NCBI GenBank assembly: GCA_025362235.1
Contig: JANYGZ010000009.1
Span: forward strand, 1 to 59,671
Origin: Ferruginibacter sp.
GTDB taxonomy: Bacteria > Bacteroidota > Bacteroidia > Chitinophagales > Chitinophagaceae
Length of the DNA: 59,671 bases
Direction: 5' to 3'
The notes under the pieces were generated by a model. That model was given only the letters and a program-made list of their open reading frames with translations. It did not search any database and had not been told where the DNA came from. Of the stretch, positions 1-9,735 are shown in pieces; position 1 is the stretch's first letter; each line of letters opens with the position of its first letter. The translations under genes and the position numbers were made by a program.

Positions 1-291
1 GCAAAAATGTCGGAAGTGCGTTGCAGTGCATTTGCTGCAAATTGTGTCAGCGTTTTTTTTCCATCTTAAAATATTTTTAATGAAATGGAAAAGTAAAGAA
101 GAATACGCAAAGTTCATTGCGATAGCAATGTTGGTTCAACATGCGTATTTACGCTAAAATACGCAACAAATTACCCAAAATGGTTTTTTTAAACCCATTC
201 TTTTTGAAAGCGGTATCAAAACAACTATTACAGCAGAGTATTGAAAAAACAATACAGGTAAGGCCTGCATCATCCAGTAGGTTAATCATTT
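1..291. other. Non-coding or unassigned window edge
   Basis: This stretch lies downstream of the last histidine gene. Short open frames exist on both strands, including one that runs off the window on the minus strand from position 117, but none resembles a known protein. No clear terminator hairpin with a T-run was seen here for the his operon. Confidence 0.4.
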
Positions 292-894
292 TTAAGCTTT
301 CTTCTTATGACGTTCTTTTAAAACATCAACAACATCCTGCAAACTAAAACCCTTGGCCTGTAATAAAATTAAATAGTGAAACAACAGGTCTGCCGCTTCG
401 TCTTTAAACAATACATCATTATCATCTTTTGCTTCAATCACCAGTTCAACGGCTTCTTCACCAACTTTCTGTGCAATTTTATTGATGCCTTTTTTAAATA
501 AAGAAGAAGTGTAAGAACCGTCTGAAGGATTATTTTTTCTGTTGGCAATAATTTTTTCAAGGCTGGCAAGAAAATCAGTTGCTTCGTTTTTTTCATCAAA
601 ACAGGTATCTGCGCCGGTATGGCAAACCGGGCCAACCGGGTTTGTTTTTATTAATAGTGTATCATTATCGCAATCAACGCTGATACTTTTTAATAAAAGA
701 AAATTGCCACTCTCCTCTCCTTTTGTCCACAACCTGTTTTTACTCCTGCTAAAGAAAGTAACTTTTTGCAATTCCTTTGTTTTTAACAATGCCTCGCTGT
801 TCATAAAACCAAGCATCAATACTTTACCGGTTGCATTATCTTGTACTATTGCCGGTACCAACCCGTCTGCATATTTTGAAAAATCGACTATCAT
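292..894 (-). CDS. hisIE: Bifunctional phosphoribosyl-AMP cyclohydrolase / phosphoribosyl-ATP pyrophosphatase
   Basis: Catalyses steps 2 and 3 of histidine biosynthesis: pyrophosphate removal from PR-ATP (HisE) and opening of the PR-AMP ring (HisI). The 200 residues hold an N-terminal HisI domain (about 1-105) with the metal-binding VDCDND stretch and the Cys-containing VCHTGADTC segment. The C-terminal HisE domain (about 108-200) shows the acidic helix [13 protein letters not shown] and a [10 protein letters not shown] motif. The length is normal for the fused form. It is the last gene of the his operon, and its ATG overlaps the hisF stop by 4 bases, which suggests translational coupling. 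Function is assigned from family motifs and operon position. Confidence 0.96.
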   Translation of the reverse strand: MIVDFSKYADGLVPAIVQDNATGKVLMLGFMNSEALLKTKELQKVTFFSRSKNRLWTKGEESGNFLLLKSISVDCDNDTLLIKTNPVGPVCHTGADTCFDEKNEATDFLASLEKIIANRKNNPSDGSYTSSLFKKGINKIAQKVGEEAVELVIEAKDDNDVLFKDEAADLLFHYLILLQAKGFSLQDVVDVLKERHKKKA

Positions 895-1649
895 ATTCTT
901 ATGGCTATTTTTTCGTTTGTTAAATATTCTTTTAAATCAGGTATTCCTATTTCTTTATAATGAAAAATACTGGCGGCCAAAGCGGCATCTGCATTACCAT
1001 CAATAAATATTTCTTTAAAATGTTCCATAGTTCCGGCGCCACCTGAAGCAATTACTGGCACTGGTAGTTCTTTGGATAACAGTAATGTAATATCAACAGC
1101 AAAACCGCCTTTTGTACCATCGTTATTCATCGAAGTCAATAAAATTTCTCCTGCACCTAAAGCCACTGCCTGCCTTGCCCAATCAATTGTTTTGGCATCC
1201 GTTTTTGTTCTGCCGCCATTCAGGTACACATACCATTCGCCATCTGCTTCTTTTTTAGTATCAATAGCAAGTACAACACATTGGCTGCCAAAACGGTTGC
1301 TCAATTCGCTTATCAGGCTGGGGTTTTTAAAAGCTGCTGTATTGATAGAAACCTTATCAGCGCCATATTGCAGCAATACAGCAACATCTTCAACAGTACT
1401 AATACCGCCACCCACAGTAAACGGTATATTGATATTTGCCGAAATCCGTTTTACCAGTTCAATCAACGTTTTTCTTTTCTCAACAGTAGCGGTAATATCT
1501 AAAAAAACCAACTCATCTGCTCCCTGTTGCGAATATAATATGGCCAGTTCAACAGGGTCACCTGCATCCCGTATATTTTCAAAATTTACCCCTTTCACCG
1601 TGCGGCCATCTTTTATATCCAGGCAGGGTATGATTCTTTTTGTTAGCAT
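891..1649 (-). CDS. hisF: Imidazole glycerol phosphate synthase, cyclase subunit
   Basis: HisF is the (beta-alpha)8-barrel partner of HisH. It uses ammonia delivered by HisH to convert PRFAR to imidazole glycerol phosphate and AICAR. The 252-residue length is typical. The catalytic aspartates are visible as Asp11 in PCLDIKDG and in the AIDTKK motif about halfway. Phosphate-binding glycines appear in FTVGGGI and IASGGAG. It overlaps hisIE by 4 bases, and its ATG abuts the hisA stop codon at 1649, so the genes are tightly coupled in the order hisA-hisF-hisIE. Confidence 0.97.
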   Translation of the reverse strand: MLTKRIIPCLDIKDGRTVKGVNFENIRDAGDPVELAILYSQQGADELVFLDITATVEKRKTLIELVKRISANINIPFTVGGGISTVEDVAVLLQYGADKVSINTAAFKNPSLISELSNRFGSQCVVLAIDTKKEADGEWYVYLNGGRTKTDAKTIDWARQAVALGAGEILLTSMNNDGTKGGFAVDITLLLSKELPVPVIASGGAGTMEHFKEIFIDGNADAALAASIFHYKEIGIPDLKEYLTNEKIAIRI

Positions 1650-2365
1650 TAATTGATACTTAATAATTGCTCTAAAGTTATGTTTCCTTCATAAATAGCT
1701 TTACCAATAATGGCCCCACTGCATCCTATTGATTTTAATTCAATTACATCATTGATATTGGTTACACCTCCGCTGGCTATTAAATTTATTTCAGGATGCT
1801 GTTCCATAATTTGTTTATAGAGTTCTACAGAGGGGCCTTCCATTGCGCCATCTTTTGAAATATCGGTACAGAAAATATTAGCGGCACCAAGCCCGATCAT
1901 TTTACCGATAAAAGTAAAAATATCAATACCTCCGTCCTCCAACCAGCCGCTGATTTTTATCTTCCCGCCCAGCACATCGGCTCCTATTAAAAATTTATCG
2001 GCACCAAATTCTATCAGCCATTCTTCCAATATTCCCGGACGTTTAACAGCCAGGCTGCCGATAGTAGCCATTGCAGCGCCGGCATTAAAAACATTTGCCA
2101 CATCATTTATATTTTTTATACCTCCTCCAAAATCAATAATAAGATTGGTAGCGGCAGCTATGGCTTCCAACACTGCCAGGTTTACAATTTTTCCAGCTTT
2201 TGCCCCATCAAGATCTACAAGATGTACACGTTGTATACCTGCATCTGCAAACTGTTTGGCAACATCTACCGGGTTATCGTTGTAAATTTTTTGCTGCGCA
2301 TAATCACCCCTGGTAAGGCGTACACATTTGCCGTTGATAATATCTATGGCAGGAATAATGGTCAT
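1649..2365 (-). CDS. hisA: ProFAR isomerase (1-(5-phosphoribosyl)-5-[(5-phosphoribosylamino)methylideneamino]imidazole-4-carboxamide isomerase)
   Basis: HisA performs the Amadori rearrangement of ProFAR to PRFAR. It is a HisF paralogue with the same half-barrel repeat. The general acid/base aspartates are Asp8 in [13 protein letters not shown] and the Asp in GADVLGGK near residue 129. Phosphate-loop glycines are present in DFGGGI and IASGGV. The 238-residue length is normal. The start overlaps the end of hisH by 4 bases (ATGA type), so it belongs to the same transcript. Confidence 0.97.
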   Translation of the reverse strand: MTIIPAIDIINGKCVRLTRGDYAQQKIYNDNPVDVAKQFADAGIQRVHLVDLDGAKAGKIVNLAVLEAIAAATNLIIDFGGGIKNINDVANVFNAGAAMATIGSLAVKRPGILEEWLIEFGADKFLIGADVLGGKIKISGWLEDGGIDIFTFIGKMIGLGAANIFCTDISKDGAMEGPSVELYKQIMEQHPEINLIASGGVTNINDVIELKSIGCSGAIIGKAIYEGNITLEQLLSIN

Positions 2366-2946
2366 GTTATCTGAATAAAATTTTTCAATATTGTTTCGCC
2401 AATACCACCAGATTTTTCCGGGTGAAACTGTACGGCATAAAAATTATTTTTTTCAAGTGCCGCACTGTACGGCAAAATATAATCAGTTATAGCAGTTGTT
2501 TCGTTACTAAGGGCTGCATAATAACTATGCACCGTATAAACAAATGCTTCATTCACCAAGCCATTAAACAAGACTGATTTGTACTCACCAATATTATTCC
2601 ATCCAATTTGCGGCACCTTAAAATTACCTGGTGGAAATAATTTCACCTCGGTGTCAAAAATACCCAAACAACTTGTATCGCCTTCTTCTGAATGTTTGCA
2701 CAATAATTGTAACCCAAGGCAAATACCCAATACAGGCTGCCGCAAAGAAACAATCAGTTTATCTAATTGCTTTTCCTGCAAATATTGCATAGCCGATTGA
2801 GCATGGCCTACACCAGGAAAAATCACTTTATCTGCCGCACGAATAACAGTTTCATCATCCGTAACTAAAGAATCAATACCAACACGCTGCAAAGCATATT
2901 GCACGCTTTGTACGTTCCCAGCATTGTATTTTATTATTGCTATCAT
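2362..2946 (-). CDS. hisH: Imidazole glycerol phosphate synthase, glutaminase subunit
   Basis: HisH is the class I glutamine amidotransferase that supplies ammonia to HisF. The triad is readable: nucleophile Cys76 in GICLGLQLL, and His and Glu in the C-terminal FHPEKSGG motif (about residues 174-181). An oxyanion-region PGVG motif lies near residue 44. The length of 194 residues is usual. The gene sits after hisB with an 80-base gap that contains a C/G-rich palindrome, the only sizeable gap in the distal his operon. Confidence 0.97.
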   Translation of the reverse strand: MIAIIKYNAGNVQSVQYALQRVGIDSLVTDDETVIRAADKVIFPGVGHAQSAMQYLQEKQLDKLIVSLRQPVLGICLGLQLLCKHSEEGDTSCLGIFDTEVKLFPPGNFKVPQIGWNNIGEYKSVLFNGLVNEAFVYTVHSYYAALSNETTAITDYILPYSAALEKNNFYAVQFHPEKSGGIGETILKNFIQIT

Positions 2947-3000
2947 ACCCCTATCCCCTAAAGGGGGATTTGACTCCCCTGCTTTAAGGTTTTTTTAATT
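2947..3000. repeat. C/G-rich intergenic palindrome between hisB and hisH
   Basis: The gap contains TCCCCTAAAGGGGGA near 2955-2970, a short palindrome followed by a second C-rich run. It has no U-run on the minus strand, so it is not an obvious terminator inside the operon. Similar C4/G4 palindromes are, to my recollection, common between Bacteroidota genes. Its role is not established here. Confidence 0.35.
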
Positions 3001-3026
3001 TAATTGTTTACTGTTATTATTCTATT

Positions 3027-4184
3027 TTACAACAACCCTTTGGTTGTTGGTAAAGCATTGTTATTGATATCCCTTTTTACGGCCATCTTTATTGCTTTGG
3101 CAAAAGCCTTAAATATCGCTTCTATTTTATGGTGCTCATTCTCTCCTTCCGCCTTAATATTTAAATTGCATTTAGCCGCATCGCTAAAAGATTTAAAGAA
3201 ATGAAAAAACATTTCAGTGGGCATTTCGCCTATTTTTTCTCTTTTAAATCCGGCTTCCCATACTATCCAGTTACGGCCACCAAAATCAATGGCTACCTGC
3301 GCAAGGCAATCATCCATTGGCAATAAAAATCCATACCGTTCAATGCCCCGTTTATTTCCCAAAGCCTGTGCTATGGCTTCTCCCAAAGCAATGCCGGTAT
3401 CTTCAATGCTATGGTGTTCATCAATATGCAAATCGCCTTTGCACTCAATGGACAAATCTATATTTCCATGTCTTGCCAACTGATCTAACATGTGATCAAA
3501 AAAAGAAAGCCCTGTATGGATTGCTGATTTTCCGCTTCCATCAAGATTTATTTCAACCGTAATTTTTGTTTCGTTGGTATTGCGCTGATGGATAATTTTT
3601 CGTGGCGGTAATTTCAGGTAATTATAAATAGTTTCCCAACTGGGGGTTTCTACCACGATTGTTTCTTTTTTTAAATCGTCAATGGTATCTTTTATTTCTG
3701 ATGCACCCAATGTTGCATCTGTGTTTAACCATATCCCTTTGCACTGCAAGTTTTTTGCCAGCTGCATATCAGTGATCCGGTCGCCAATTACAAATGAATT
3801 GGATACATCATAAGCAGGGTTATTTAAATAGCGTGTAAGCATCCCCGTGGCAGGTTTACGGGTAGGCGCATTATCGGCTGGAAATGATTTATCTATAAAC
3901 ACTTCAGAAAAATGAATGGCTTCATTGGCAAGATTGGTCATTACAAAATTTTGTACAGGCCAAAAAGTAGCTTCGGGAAATGAAGCAGTTCCAAGACCAT
4001 CCTGGTTGGTTACCATCACCAATTCATAATCCAGCTCCGTTGCTATCTTACGCATATAATAAAACATATCAGGATAAAACTCCAGTTTTGAAAAATCATC
4101 CAACTGGTAAGTTGGTGGTGCTTCCTTTATCAATGTACCATCACGGTCAATGAATAATACTTTTTTTGATTCAATGGCTGACAT
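3027..4184 (-). CDS. hisB: Bifunctional histidinol-phosphatase / imidazoleglycerol-phosphate dehydratase
   Basis: A two-domain enzyme for steps 7 and 9 of histidine synthesis. Residues 1 to about 175 are a HAD-type histidinol phosphatase with the DxD nucleophile motif (Asp13, Asp15 in FIDRDGT) and a later GDRITDMQ motif. Residues about 190-385 are the IGP dehydratase, with manganese-binding histidine motifs [23 protein letters not shown] and [11 protein letters not shown]. The 385-residue length matches the fused HisB of enterobacteria and many Bacteroidota. It is separated from hisC by a single base. Confidence 0.97.
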   Translation of the reverse strand: MSAIESKKVLFIDRDGTLIKEAPPTYQLDDFSKLEFYPDMFYYMRKIATELDYELVMVTNQDGLGTASFPEATFWPVQNFVMTNLANEAIHFSEVFIDKSFPADNAPTRKPATGMLTRYLNNPAYDVSNSFVIGDRITDMQLAKNLQCKGIWLNTDATLGASEIKDTIDDLKKETIVVETPSWETIYNYLKLPPRKIIHQRNTNETKITVEINLDGSGKSAIHTGLSFFDHMLDQLARHGNIDLSIECKGDLHIDEHHSIEDTGIALGEAIAQALGNKRGIERYGFLLPMDDCLAQVAIDFGGRNWIVWEAGFKREKIGEMPTEMFFHFFKSFSDAAKCNLNIKAEGENEHHKIEAIFKAFAKAIKMAVKRDINNNALPTTKGLL

Positions 4185-4185
4185 A

Positions 4186-5235
4186 TTATAATTGATAGTT
4201 TTTAAATAAATTGAGTAGTTGTTTATTTTCTTCCGGGGTTCCTATGGTAATACGTAAACAGTTGTCGCAACCCGGATCTTTGCTCCTGTTTCTTACCACT
4301 ATTTCATTTTCGGATAAATATGTATATAAATCTTTTGCATCTTTTACTTTCAATAAAAAAAAGTTAGCATCGCTTGGATAAACTTTCCTGACAAAACTAA
4401 AATTACTCATTTCAACAAGAAGCATTTTTTTTTGTAAAACGCATGCCTCTATCCATTCATTTACAAGCATAGTGTTTTGCAAAGCTTCCAATGCCAGTTG
4501 CTGGGAAGCCTCATTTATATTGTAAGGAGGCTTTATTTTATTGAAAAAGTCGATAATATCCATTGAAGCATAGCACAGTCCCAGCCTTAATGCAGCCAGC
4601 CCCCATGCTTTTGATAAGGTTTGCATTACTATTAAATTGGGATATTCTGTAAGCTCCTGTATAAATGTTTTTTGCTTGGAATAATTGATATATGCTTCGT
4701 CAATAATAACAATGCCACCAAAGTTATTTAATATCATTTCTATATCTTCCCTGGTCATATTATTTCCCGTAGGGTTGTTGGGGCTACAGATAAATATAAG
4801 TTTTGTATGGGCATCAATTGCATTCAGTATTCCTTGTACATCCAATTGAAAATTGCTGGCAAGATTAACTTTTTTTATGGCTACATCGTTGATATTGGCA
4901 CTTACTTCATACATGCCATAAGTAGGCGGGCAAACAATTACATTGTCTTTTGAGGGATTACAAAAAATACGATATGCAAGGTCAATCACTTCGTCGCTGC
5001 CATTGCCAATAAATATATTCTCTGCTGGTACTCCCTTGATACGTGCCAATTGAAACTTTAACTGCCATTGCAAAGGATCGGGATAGCGGTTAAATTTTTC
5101 TGGCAGCGGTGAGCCGTATGCATTTTCGTTGGCATCCAAAAACACAGATGCCTTTCCTGTAAACTCGTTCCTTGCGGATGAATAGGGTTTTAATGTTTTG
5201 ATATTATCCCTGATTAGTTTATTTAAATTGAACAT
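4186..5235 (-). CDS. hisC: Histidinol-phosphate aminotransferase
   Basis: A fold-type I PLP aminotransferase that converts imidazole acetol phosphate to histidinol phosphate. Visible motifs are the substrate/PLP region [10 protein letters not shown], the CSPNNPTGN loop, the IDEAYINY aspartate motif, and the Schiff-base lysine in [14 protein letters not shown]. The 349-residue length is normal. It lies between the GNAT gene (17-base gap) and hisB in the his operon. Confidence 0.96.
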   Translation of the reverse strand: MFNLNKLIRDNIKTLKPYSSARNEFTGKASVFLDANENAYGSPLPEKFNRYPDPLQWQLKFQLARIKGVPAENIFIGNGSDEVIDLAYRIFCNPSKDNVIVCPPTYGMYEVSANINDVAIKKVNLASNFQLDVQGILNAIDAHTKLIFICSPNNPTGNNMTREDIEMILNNFGGIVIIDEAYINYSKQKTFIQELTEYPNLIVMQTLSKAWGLAALRLGLCYASMDIIDFFNKIKPPYNINEASQQLALEALQNTMLVNEWIEACVLQKKMLLVEMSNFSFVRKVYPSDANFFLLKVKDAKDLYTYLSENEIVVRNRSKDPGCDNCLRITIGTPEENKQLLNLFKNYQL

Positions 5236-5252
5236 ATTTTTAAAAATAGATG

Positions 5253-5684
5253 TTAGGAAGAACTGTTTAGCATTTTTTGATAATGAAATCCAATAATATT
5301 ATATCCTTCTTTTACCCAAAATTTTTGCGCCGCAGTATTTGATACATAACAATTCAACTCGGAAGCAATACAATTTTGTGAAATCGCATATTCATCTATC
5401 CATTTCATCAAAGCCTCGCCTACCCCAGCACCACGATATTCCGGATGAATAATTACATTATCCGGTTCAATATGTTTACCTACATAATATTTTGTCATAA
5501 TCCAAAGGCCGGAAATACCAATCATTTTTTCTCCTTCAAAAATACCTACACACTTATAACCCTGGACAAACATTTCGGTTAACCTGTCTTCAAGGATATC
5601 TTCAGTGATTTTTTTATCCAGTAACAAAAGAAATGGAATGATATCTAATTTGTTTGTTTCATTTAGTAATTTAAAAGAAATCAT
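5253..5684 (-). CDS. GNAT-family N-acetyltransferase in the his operon
   Basis: A 143-residue single-domain acetyltransferase. The acetyl-CoA motif A is readable as HPEYRGAGVGEALMKWIDEYA (residues about 80-100), followed by the terminal FWVKEGYNIIGFHYQK strand that usually closes GNAT folds. The substrate is unknown. It is sandwiched between hisD and hisC on the same strand with short gaps, so it should be co-transcribed. That could point to acetylation of a histidine intermediate or simply to a passenger gene. No symbol is justified. Confidence 0.85.
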   Translation of the reverse strand: MISFKLLNETNKLDIIPFLLLLDKKITEDILEDRLTEMFVQGYKCVGIFEGEKMIGISGLWIMTKYYVGKHIEPDNVIIHPEYRGAGVGEALMKWIDEYAISQNCIASELNCYVSNTAAQKFWVKEGYNIIGFHYQKMLNSSS

Positions 5685-5718
5685 ATTGCTGATTTTTATT
5701 TTCTCTTCAAAATTTTTG

Positions 5719-6999
5719 CTATTTTTTTAACCGGATACTAACGGCATTCTTATGAGCATCCAGGCCTTCAGCGGCTGCCATCACTTCTACAGCGTTGCCA
5801 ATATTTTCAATACCAGTTTCGCTTATCTGTTGAAATGTTATCTTCTTGACAAAACTATCCAGTGAAACACCGCTATAAGCTTTTGCATAGCCATTGGTAG
5901 GCAAAGTATGGTTGGTTCCCGAAGCATAATCACCTGCACTTTCTGGTGAATAATGACCCAGAAAAACACTTCCCGCATTGATTACTTTTTCTGCTAAATG
6001 CACAGCCTTATCTGAAGCAATAATTAAATGTTCAGGCGCATATTCGTTCAACAGATCAAAAGCATCATCCTCGCTTTCCACAGTTATGTATCTTGTGTTT
6101 TGCAGGGCTTTTAAGGCGATATCTTTTCTTGATATACCTTCCAGTTGGTTATCTATTTCCTCCATTACCTTTTCCACTATTTTTAATGAAGTGGCTAATA
6201 AAATAACCTGGCTGTCGGCGCCATGCTCGGCCTGGCTTAGCAAATCTGCGGCAACAAAACCTGGTTTAGCCGTTTCATCTGCAAATACTGCCACCTCACT
6301 AGGACCTGCCGGCATGTCGACAGCAACCCCACCTTTATTTACCAGTTGCTTGGCGCAGGTTACATATTGATTGCCTGGCCCAAATATTTTATATACCTGC
6401 GGTATTGTTTTAGTACCATAAGCCATCGCTCCAATAGCCTGCACCCCGCCGATTTTATAAATATTTGTAAGCCCGATTAATTGGGCCACGTATAAAATAA
6501 CCGGGTTTATATTTCCCTGCTTGTCGGGAGGCGTGCACACAACAATTTCATTGCAACCAGCCAGCACAGCAGGTATACCCAGCATCAGCAAGGTAGAAAA
6601 CAAAGGAGCTGTACCGCCGGGAATATATAACCCAACTTTTTGAATCGCTACTGATTTTCTCCAGCATAATACGCCAGGCATAGTCTCTATTTGCTTAACG
6701 GCTTCTTTCTGTGCGTAGTGAAATGTGGTGATATTATTTTTGGCCACTGCAATGGCAGCCTTTAAAGTATCATCAACCGAACTTACAGATTCAGTAATTT
6801 CCATGTCGCTTACTTTAAACTCTGCTAACTTAACTCCATCAAATTTTGCCGCATATTTTTTAATGGCCTCATCCCCATTTAACTGAACATCCAATAAAAT
6901 TGATGCGACGGTATTTTCTAACTCCGTACCGTCAAATGCAGGCCGCTTTAAAATTTCAGGCCATTGTTCTTTCAATGGATTTATAAAGATGTTTTGCAT
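5719..6999 (-). CDS. hisD: Histidinol dehydrogenase
   Basis: Catalyses the last two NAD-dependent oxidations from histidinol to histidine. The 426 residues contain the family signature GPGNQYVTCAKQLV with VDMPAGPSE, the zinc/catalytic segment LLSQAEHGADSQ, a PEHLII motif and the DYASGTNHTLPT substrate loop. The length is normal. It is the second gene of the operon after hisG and is followed by the GNAT gene. Confidence 0.97.
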   Translation of the reverse strand: MQNIFINPLKEQWPEILKRPAFDGTELENTVASILLDVQLNGDEAIKKYAAKFDGVKLAEFKVSDMEITESVSSVDDTLKAAIAVAKNNITTFHYAQKEAVKQIETMPGVLCWRKSVAIQKVGLYIPGGTAPLFSTLLMLGIPAVLAGCNEIVVCTPPDKQGNINPVILYVAQLIGLTNIYKIGGVQAIGAMAYGTKTIPQVYKIFGPGNQYVTCAKQLVNKGGVAVDMPAGPSEVAVFADETAKPGFVAADLLSQAEHGADSQVILLATSLKIVEKVMEEIDNQLEGISRKDIALKALQNTRYITVESEDDAFDLLNEYAPEHLIIASDKAVHLAEKVINAGSVFLGHYSPESAGDYASGTNHTLPTNGYAKAYSGVSLDSFVKKITFQQISETGIENIGNAVEVMAAAEGLDAHKNAVSIRLKK

Positions 7000-7072
7000 A
7001 ATAAATATTTAAACTCTGATAACCGAAAATAAAATTTACATCCTTCTTCAACATAGCGGTATAATTGCAGTA

Positions 7073-7924
7073 TTACACGATCATCTTCTCAATTGGTAAA
7101 ACAATAATTCCTTCGGCTCCAAACTCTTTTAATTTTTCTATTACTTCCCAAAAATCATTTTCATTTACCACACTTTGCACACTGCTCCAGCCTTCTTCCT
7201 GCAAGGGCACAATTGTAGGGCTTTTGATGCCAGGCAAAAGCCCGGCTATATTTTTTAACTGCTTATTGGGTGCATTTAGTAAAATATATTTATTGTTTTT
7301 GGCCGTTTTAACAGCGTTGATACGTAACAGCAGTTTATCAAGGATAGCCCTGTTTTCAGCACTTAATTTTTTATTGGCTGTTAACACAGCTTCTGATTGC
7401 AAAATAACTTCAACCTCTTTTAAACCATTGGTAAAAAGTGTACTGCCACTACTTACCAAATCACAGATCGCATCGGCCAAACCTATGCCTGGCGCTATTT
7501 CTACCGAGCCACTGATTTCGTGTATTTCTGCATCAATATTATTTTTGGTTAAATAATCCTGCAAAATAGTTGAATAAGTAGTTGCAATTTTTAATCCTTT
7601 TAAATCGCTCACACCCTTGTATTGCATTGCCTTTGGAACAGCAATGCTTAACCGGCATTTTCCAAAACCCAACCTGTACACCCTGTCAATATCTTTTGCC
7701 TTTTCCAGCAAAACATTTTCACCTACAATTCCAATATCAGCAACACCATCATATACATACTGTGGAATATCATCATCTCTTAAAAAATAAACTTCCAACG
7801 GAAAATTAAAAGCAGCGGCCTTTAATTGCTTATTCCCGTTGTTTAGTTCTATACCACACTCTTTTAAAAGCCTGATAGAATCTTCGTACAACCTTCCGGA
7901 TTTTTGAACTGCAATTTTTAACAT
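7073..7924 (-). CDS. hisG: ATP phosphoribosyltransferase, long form
   Basis: First and committed enzyme of histidine synthesis, joining ATP and PRPP. The 283 residues are the long HisG form with a C-terminal regulatory (ACT-like) domain for histidine feedback. This explains why no hisZ is needed. Readable motifs are the N-terminal AVQKSGRLYEDS, the DDIPQYVYDGVADIGIVG segment and the PRPP-binding region DLVSSGSTL. It is the first structural gene of the his operon. The attenuator terminator lies 48 bases upstream of its ATG. Confidence 0.97.
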   Translation of the reverse strand: MLKIAVQKSGRLYEDSIRLLKECGIELNNGNKQLKAAAFNFPLEVYFLRDDDIPQYVYDGVADIGIVGENVLLEKAKDIDRVYRLGFGKCRLSIAVPKAMQYKGVSDLKGLKIATTYSTILQDYLTKNNIDAEIHEISGSVEIAPGIGLADAICDLVSSGSTLFTNGLKEVEVILQSEAVLTANKKLSAENRAILDKLLLRINAVKTAKNNKYILLNAPNKQLKNIAGLLPGIKSPTIVPLQEEGWSSVQSVVNENDFWEVIEKLKEFGAEGIIVLPIEKMIV

Positions 7925-7971
7925 CGGTTAAATTTTATGTACTTTATTTTAAAATATTTTATCCTGAAAAC

Positions 7972-8004
7972 AAAAAGGGCTTACTTTTTGAGTAAGCCCT
8001 TTTT
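7972..8004 (-). terminator. his operon attenuator terminator
   Basis: Read on the minus strand, a perfect 9-bp stem GGGCTTACT/AGTAAGCCC (7991-7999 with 7977-7985) encloses a 5-base loop, and the stem extends as A-U pairs into a T-run. It sits between the His-rich leader peptide and hisG. An alternative pairing is available: GTAAGC within the leader coding region (8038-8043) is exactly complementary to GCTTAC of the 5' arm (7992-7997), which would dismantle the terminator. Confidence 0.9.
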
Positions 8005-8029
8005 TGAAAATATGTTTAACACATACCAA

Positions 8030-8089
8030 TCAACATAGCTTACCCTGCGGTAAAGAATGATGATGATGTATGTGTGTAATTTGTTTCAT
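8030..8089 (-). CDS. Histidine operon leader peptide
   Basis: A 19-codon frame encodes MKQITHIHHHHSLPQGKLC, with five histidines in six positions, directly upstream of the his attenuator and hisG. An alternative in-frame ATG lies two codons upstream (start 8095). Ribosome stalling at the His codons when charged tRNA-His is scarce would leave the GTAAGC segment free to pair with the 5' arm of the terminator. A further perfect 8-bp pairing joins the Thr-His-Ile codon region ACACATAC (8068-8075) to GTATGTGT (8019-8026). The peptide itself probably has no other function. Confidence 0.92.
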   Translation of the reverse strand: MKQITHIHHHHSLPQGKLC

Positions 8090-8097
8090 TGCCATTG

Positions 8098-8130
8098 CAA
8101 AGTAAAGGCTGATAAATTATTTTTCCAAAT
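8098..8130 (-). promoter_or_regulatory. his operon promoter (Bacteroidota type)
   Basis: On the minus strand TTTG (8130-8127) is followed, after 21 bases, by TACTTTTG (8105-8098), a perfect match to the Bacteroidetes -33 TTTG / -7 TAnnTTTG consensus. Transcription would begin only a few bases before the leader peptide ATG, giving a very short 5' leader. Confidence 0.7.
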
Positions 8131-8171
8131 AAAATTTAGAAGGGGGCGCATTTCGTTTGACCTCACCCAAA

Positions 8172-8200
8172 CCCTCCTGATTATCGGGAGGGCTTTAAAA
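8172..8200 (-). terminator. Hairpin downstream of the epimerase gene
   Basis: CCCTCC (8172-8177) and GGAGGG (8187-8192) form a stem-loop about 90 bases downstream of the epimerase stop codon and just upstream of the his promoter. There is no strong U-run, so it may be a weak terminator or a dispersed REP-like palindrome. It would insulate his transcription from the gene upstream. Confidence 0.45.
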
Positions 8201-8281
8201 CCTTTTGCAATAAAGGATTCCCCTATTTCAATTGAGTTTAAAAAATTGTATTGATAGCCATCGGGTTTGGCATTACCTTAG

Positions 8282-9298
8282 TTAGAACGGATTGATGCTA
8301 ATACCCAATCCAGGGGAATTGGTATAGCAAATATGGCCATTATCAAACCCAACGCCAGCTGCAATATCTTCTGCCAGCAACAAAGGGCCATCCATATCTA
8401 CAAAATCAACCAATGGAGCAAGCTGGGCAATGGCGGCCGTGCCAACAGAGGTTTCATTCATACAACCAATCATCACCTGGATGTTTAATGCCTTCGCTTT
8501 TTCAATCATTCTTCTGGCAGGGGTAATGCCGCTGCATTTGGTTAGTTTAATATTAATGCCATGAAAATACCCGGAACATTTTTCAACATCTGTTTCTGCA
8601 ACACAACTCTCATCAGCAAAAAGCGGCAAGGGTGATGACTCGAATAATGTCTTCATTCCATCCCAATCATCTTTTGCCAAAGGTTGTTCAACCAGTTCAA
8701 CTCCTAATTCTTTTAATAATGGGATTTTTTCAAGCGCCTCTTCTAATGTCCATCCGGCATTAGCATCTACCCTAAAAATGGCGTCCGTATGTTTTCTCAA
8801 TTCCACTACCATTTCTATGTCGTTTTGTACCCCTACTTTTATTTTATAAATGGGCCAGGGCTTTTCTTTCATTTTAGCTACCATGTTTTCAATGGAATCA
8901 ATACCAATAGTATAATCAGTTGTTGGGCTTTTAGCAATATCTAATCCCCATAAATTATGTAGCTGCTTCCCCTTTAATTTGCCATACAAATCCCATCCGG
9001 CCATGTCTAAAGCACATACTAAAAAGGGGTTTGCAGGAAATAAATGATGCAGGTAGTGCCAGTATCTTTCGGGATCAGAAAAGGCAAATTTTTCAATAAA
9101 TACCCTTTTTCTTTCGAGGTCAGCTACCATCTTTTCAACAGGAATATTGTAATAACTAATGGCCGGGGCCTCTCCATACCCCTTTACGCCAAAGTATCCC
9201 AATTCCACAACAAATGTTGGCTGATGTGTTTTTGTTCCTTTAGAAATGGTAAACGGATATTTAAACAGGAGATTATACTCATTAAATTTTACTACCAT
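8282..9298 (-). CDS. Dipeptide epimerase, enolase superfamily (L-Ala-D/L-Glu epimerase-like)
   Basis: A 338-residue member of the muconate-lactonising/enolase superfamily. The KxK-type catalytic lysines are in YKIKVG, the metal ligands in DANAGWT, LVEQPL and ADESC, and the distal lysine in NIKLTKCSG. This set is typical of dipeptide epimerases that interconvert L-Ala-D-Glu and L-Ala-L-Glu during murein peptide recycling, though other epimerase specificities exist. It has its own downstream hairpin and is not part of the his transcript. The first ATG gives the usual N-terminal strand, so the start is accepted. Confidence 0.85.
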   Translation of the reverse strand: MVVKFNEYNLLFKYPFTISKGTKTHQPTFVVELGYFGVKGYGEAPAISYYNIPVEKMVADLERKRVFIEKFAFSDPERYWHYLHHLFPANPFLVCALDMAGWDLYGKLKGKQLHNLWGLDIAKSPTTDYTIGIDSIENMVAKMKEKPWPIYKIKVGVQNDIEMVVELRKHTDAIFRVDANAGWTLEEALEKIPLLKELGVELVEQPLAKDDWDGMKTLFESSPLPLFADESCVAETDVEKCSGYFHGINIKLTKCSGITPARRMIEKAKALNIQVMIGCMNETSVGTAAIAQLAPLVDFVDMDGPLLLAEDIAAGVGFDNGHICYTNSPGLGISINPF

Positions 9299-9735
9299 TT
9301 TATGAAAATTGGTTTATCTAAGCTTAAATAAATTTCGTTGCTAATCAGCCAGCTTTACATTTTAAAAGATAGCTACTAAATCAAGAATAAAAGATCTACT
9401 TAATGGCGTAATCAATAACTTTTCGACTGCAGATAATTTCCCTTTACATTTACAGAAAAATAAAATAAATTTGTTAATGAAATTTTTTACACTAATTTTA
9501 TATTCTTATTTACCTACAGAGTCACAATTCCTCCACAAAAACTTAGCTTATTTTAATTACAGGAATAATTAATTCAAAATACTTTATTCTCCTTTAAAAT
9601 TTTGCCGCTTTCGACCCTTGATTTAACCATTGCCCCCAAATGTTAAACGATTTTTTAACAAACTAACTATGTTGGTTTTCAATCTGTTATTTGCTTGTAC
9701 AAATGTAATATATTATAAACTTTAATACATTTATT
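9299..9735. other. AT-rich divergent intergenic region, nothing recognised
   Basis: This gap separates the divergent epimerase and T9SS-cargo genes. It is AT-rich and without a credible open frame, tRNA or strong hairpin. The last 60 bases contain TTTG and TATAAACTTTA elements that only partly match a Bacteroidota promoter for the gene at 9736. Confidence 0.5.

Noticed and set aside
141..347. 68-residue plus-strand open frame
   Set aside because: It overlaps the 3' end of hisIE in antisense and has no recognisable motif or start context.
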